Positions 62,102 to 64,000 of a stretch of 64,000 bases of DNA are shown in pieces. Position 1 is the first letter of the stretch, and each line of letters starts with the position of its first letter. The translations under genes and the position numbers were made by a program. This stretch comes from Corynebacterium jeikeium. GTDB lineage: Bacteria > Actinomycetota > Actinomycetes > Mycobacteriales > Mycobacteriaceae. Where the stretch lies: positions 1 through 64,000 of the forward strand of contig NZ_JFCQ01000012.1 in the NCBI RefSeq assembly GCF_000738265.1. The letters are read 5' to 3'. Under the pieces are notes generated by a model, which worked only from the letters and a program-made list of their open reading frames with translations, had not been told where the DNA came from and made no database searches.

Positions 62102-64000
62102 GTGGCAGTGCTGGCCATCCCCGTCACCATAGCGGTGGCGCTCATCCTCGTCCCCTTGCTGGTCAAAACACTTGATCGTAAAGCCGGTTGGCCTTTAGGC
62201 CTGACTTTCCTGGCACTCGCAGGGTACGTGATCAAGCATGCGGATCCGATACTCAACGGCAAGACTGCCACGTGGTCCGTGACTTGGATCCAAGGTTTCC
62301 TCACGGGCGCGGGCGGTGCAGCGGGCACAGCAGGCGCGGGCGGTGCAGCGGGCACAGCAGGCGCGGGCGGTGCAGGCAACGCAAACTCAGGCGCCCTCGA
62401 CCTGGCCTTGAAGATGGATTCCCTGGGGCTGTTCTTCACCCTCCTAGCGCTACTCATCGGCGCGGTTGTTTTCATCTACTCCGCTGCTTACCTGCACAAG
62501 GGCGACAAGATCATGAGCTTCTACGTGCTCATGACCTCCTTCATGCTGGCAGTCCTCCTGCTGGTGCTGGCGGACGACGTTGCGCTGCTGTTCATCGGCT
62601 GGGAGCTAGTCTCCCTGGCCTCGTTCTTCCTCATCGCCCGCTCGGGCTCCGGCGGCGAGGCCGGCTCGATCCGCACCCTCCTCCTCACCTTCGTCGGCGG
62701 CCTGTTCCTGCTGGCCGCCCTGGGTATTGGCGTGATCACCACGGGCACGACGAACCTCACGGCCATGCTGCACTCCCCCGCCTGGGAGGGCCAGGATGTC
62801 CGCCTGGCCATCGTCGCCGTCCTCATCGCCCTGGCGGCGTTCTCCAAGGCCGCACAGATTCCCTTCCACTTCTGGCTGCCGGAGGCAATGGCCGCGGACA
62901 CTCCGGTCTCCGCTTTCCTGCACGCCGCCGCTGTGGTCAAGGCGGGTGTTTACCTGCTGCTTCGCTTCTCCGGCCTGTTTGAGGGCGTGATGGCCTGGCA
63001 CACGCTGTTGATTGTCATCGGCATGACGACCGCCATCATGGCCGCCGTGTTCGCCGTACAGAAGACGGACTTGAAGAAGCTCACAGCGTATTCCACGGTC
63101 TCCCAGCTGGGTTGGATCGTCGCCACCATCGGCGTGGGCACTCCCTTCGCCATCAGTGCTGCGCTGGTCCACACGGCTGCCCACGCGCTGTTCAAGTCCT
63201 CCCTGTTCATGATCGCGGGCGTGGTTGACCACCAAGCCGGGTCGCGAGACATTCGTCGCCTCGGCCCGCTGTGGCGCCAGATGCCTTTTACTTTTGTTTC
63301 CGCTGTGATCGCGGCGGCGTCAATGGCTGCGATTCCCCCGACCTTCGGCTTCGTGTCGAAGGAAGGCATGCTCACCGCGTTCGAAGAGGCGCCGTTTAGC
63401 AACGCCGGCGTAGTTACCCTGCTGGTCGCGGCGGGTATCGGCGCGCTGGCGACGTTCGTGTACTCCGCCCGCTATGTATTCGGCGCGTTTATCGACGGCC
63501 CGAAGGATATGTCGCACGTCAAGGAGGCGCCGGTGAGCCTGTGGCTGCCCGCGGTTCTGCCTGGCGTGCTGTCGCTGCCGGTTGTCGCTTTCATGGGTAT
63601 CTTCGACGAGACGATTGATCACGTGGTTGATGCCACGGATCTTGGCCACGCGCACACGCACTTGGCGCTGTGGCACGGCCTGACGGTGCCGTTGGGTATT
63701 TCTGTCGCAGTGCTGGTCGCGGGCGTAATTGTTGTTATTTATCGACGCCCTCTGCTCCAGCCGCTGGAGGGCAAGCGACTCGGGGTGGCAACCGGCGCGG
63801 AGATCATCACCGCGTTCATCGCGCGGTCGACGAAAATCGGCCGCATGTTTGGCCGCCTGGCGAATTCTGTGAACCCGAACCGGCACGTGGTGTGGATCTT
63901 CGCCATGTTGATTCTGCTAGCGGGATTCTCCCTGATGGGGCCGGGGCGCCTGGAGGGCGTGGCAGACCTGAACCCGCGGGTCGAGGGCATCGACAGCATC
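62102..64000 (+). CDS. mrpA: Mrp Na+/H+ antiporter subunit A, 3' end outside window
   Basis: The large subunit of the multi-subunit Mrp cation/proton antiporter, related to complex I subunit L. The open frame begins at GTG 62102 and runs 633 codons to the right edge. Conserved membrane motifs are LFIGWELVSLASFFLI, FSKAAQIPFHFWLPEAMAA, SAFLHAAAVVKAGVYLL, KKLTAYSTVSQLGW and HTAAHALFKSSLFM. After the second helix it has a Gly/Ala insertion encoded by 27-bp repeats. Homologues are usually around 800-1000 residues, so the rest and subunits B-G should lie beyond the window. Confidence 0.92.
   Translation, partial: MAVLAIPVTIAVALILVPLLVKTLDRKAGWPLGLTFLALAGYVIKHADPILNGKTATWSVTWIQGFLTGAGGAAGTAGAGGAAGTAGAGGAGNANSGALDLALKMDSLGLFFTLLALLIGAVVFIYSAAYLHKGDKIMSFYVLMTSFMLAVLLLVLADDVALLFIGWELVSLASFFLIARSGSGGEAGSIRTLLLTFVGGLFLLAALGIGVITTGTTNLTAMLHSPAWEGQDVRLAIVAVLIALAAFSKAAQIPFHFWLPEAMAADTPVSAFLHAAAVVKAGVYLLLRFSGLFEGVMAWHTLLIVIGMTTAIMAAVFAVQKTDLKKLTAYSTVSQLGWIVATIGVGTPFAISAALVHTAAHALFKSSLFMIAGVVDHQAGSRDIRRLGPLWRQMPFTFVSAVIAAASMAAIPPTFGFVSKEGMLTAFEEAPFSNAGVVTLLVAAGIGALATFVYSARYVFGAFIDGPKDMSHVKEAPVSLWLPAVLPGVLSLPVVAFMGIFDETIDHVVDATDLGHAHTHLALWHGLTVPLGISVAVLVAGVIVVIYRRPLLQPLEGKRLGVATGAEIITAFIARSTKIGRMFGRLANSVNPNRHVVWIFAMLILLAGFSLMGPGRLEGVADLNPRVEGIDSI
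62306..62377 (+). repeat. 27-bp tandem repeat in mrpA
   Basis: Two perfect copies of a 27-bp unit (62306-62332 and 62333-62359) plus a partial third encode GAGGAAGTA repeated. The insertion lies in a predicted loop before the third membrane segment and keeps the reading frame. Confidence 0.8.

Noticed and set aside
62188..62982. Plus-strand open frame of 264 codons within mrpA
   Set aside because: Out-of-frame shadow; the true frame from GTG 62102 carries the Mrp/complex I motifs and runs to the window edge.

Overview
The window is about 64 kb of a high-GC actinobacterial chromosome, almost certainly a Corynebacterium. Evidence for this is the set of family-specific genes (a mycolyltransferase, RamB, GlxR, a WhcA-type WhiB protein, DtxR-type iron boxes) and the gene order. 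From holB to the metallophosphoesterase (26.7-56.6 kb) the order closely follows the Mycobacterium tuberculosis stretch Rv3644c-Rv3683 and the matching C. glutamicum stretch (pbp1a, whcA, glxR, topA, cyaB). A lipophilic species of the C. jeikeium type is my best guess, but the sequence alone does not settle the species. I see no prophage, IS element or CRISPR array.

Layout. 0-4 kb: the glyoxylate shunt, with malate synthase (runs off the left edge) divergent from isocitrate lyase and a 514-bp control region between them. 4-7 kb: three consecutive minus-strand genes for secreted proteins of unknown function, two of them paralogues, all ending in serine-rich tails. 7-11.5 kb: ramB (acetate regulator), a membrane protein and lpd. 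11.9-17.5 kb: mycolyltransferase, M1 aminopeptidase, a Wzx-like flippase and an MFS transporter. 17.6-26.4 kb: an acyl-CoA dehydrogenase, a glycerolipid group (lipid kinase, AGPS-like flavoprotein, glpD), an amino-acid permease and a small exported protein. 26.5-36.5 kb: tRNA-Thr, holB, class III cyclase (cyaB), a CoA-transferase, topA, cspA and a DUF1998 helicase. 36.6-43 kb: a secreted lipase and a compact actinobacterial Tad pilus locus in which TadB and TadC appear as one polypeptide. 43-56.8 kb: a HAD phosphatase, a degenerate Fic-like protein, a small membrane protein, an alpha/beta hydrolase, the marP-Nudix-thioredoxin-nth operon, glxR, a whcA-DUF4177-ridA-metallohydrolase run, pbp1a, a phosphoesterase and tRNA-Pro. 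56.9-61.9 kb: an iron-responsive region with two DtxR-like boxes, a 56-codon ORF coupled to a MATE exporter, and a complete siderophore-type ABC importer. 62.1 kb to the end: an Mrp antiporter subunit A gene that runs off the right edge.

How the parts work together. Carbon control is dense: CyaB would make cAMP, GlxR would bind it, RamB is encoded here, and I find GlxR-like palindromes at aceB/aceA, upstream of the acyl-CoA dehydrogenase and upstream of pbp1a. Many start codons lie 6-7 nt after a -10 hexamer, so leaderless transcripts look common. Least explained are the secreted trio, the small ORF-MATE pair, the degenerate Fic protein and a dispersed T-tract-TGACGCC motif found in at least six intergenic regions.
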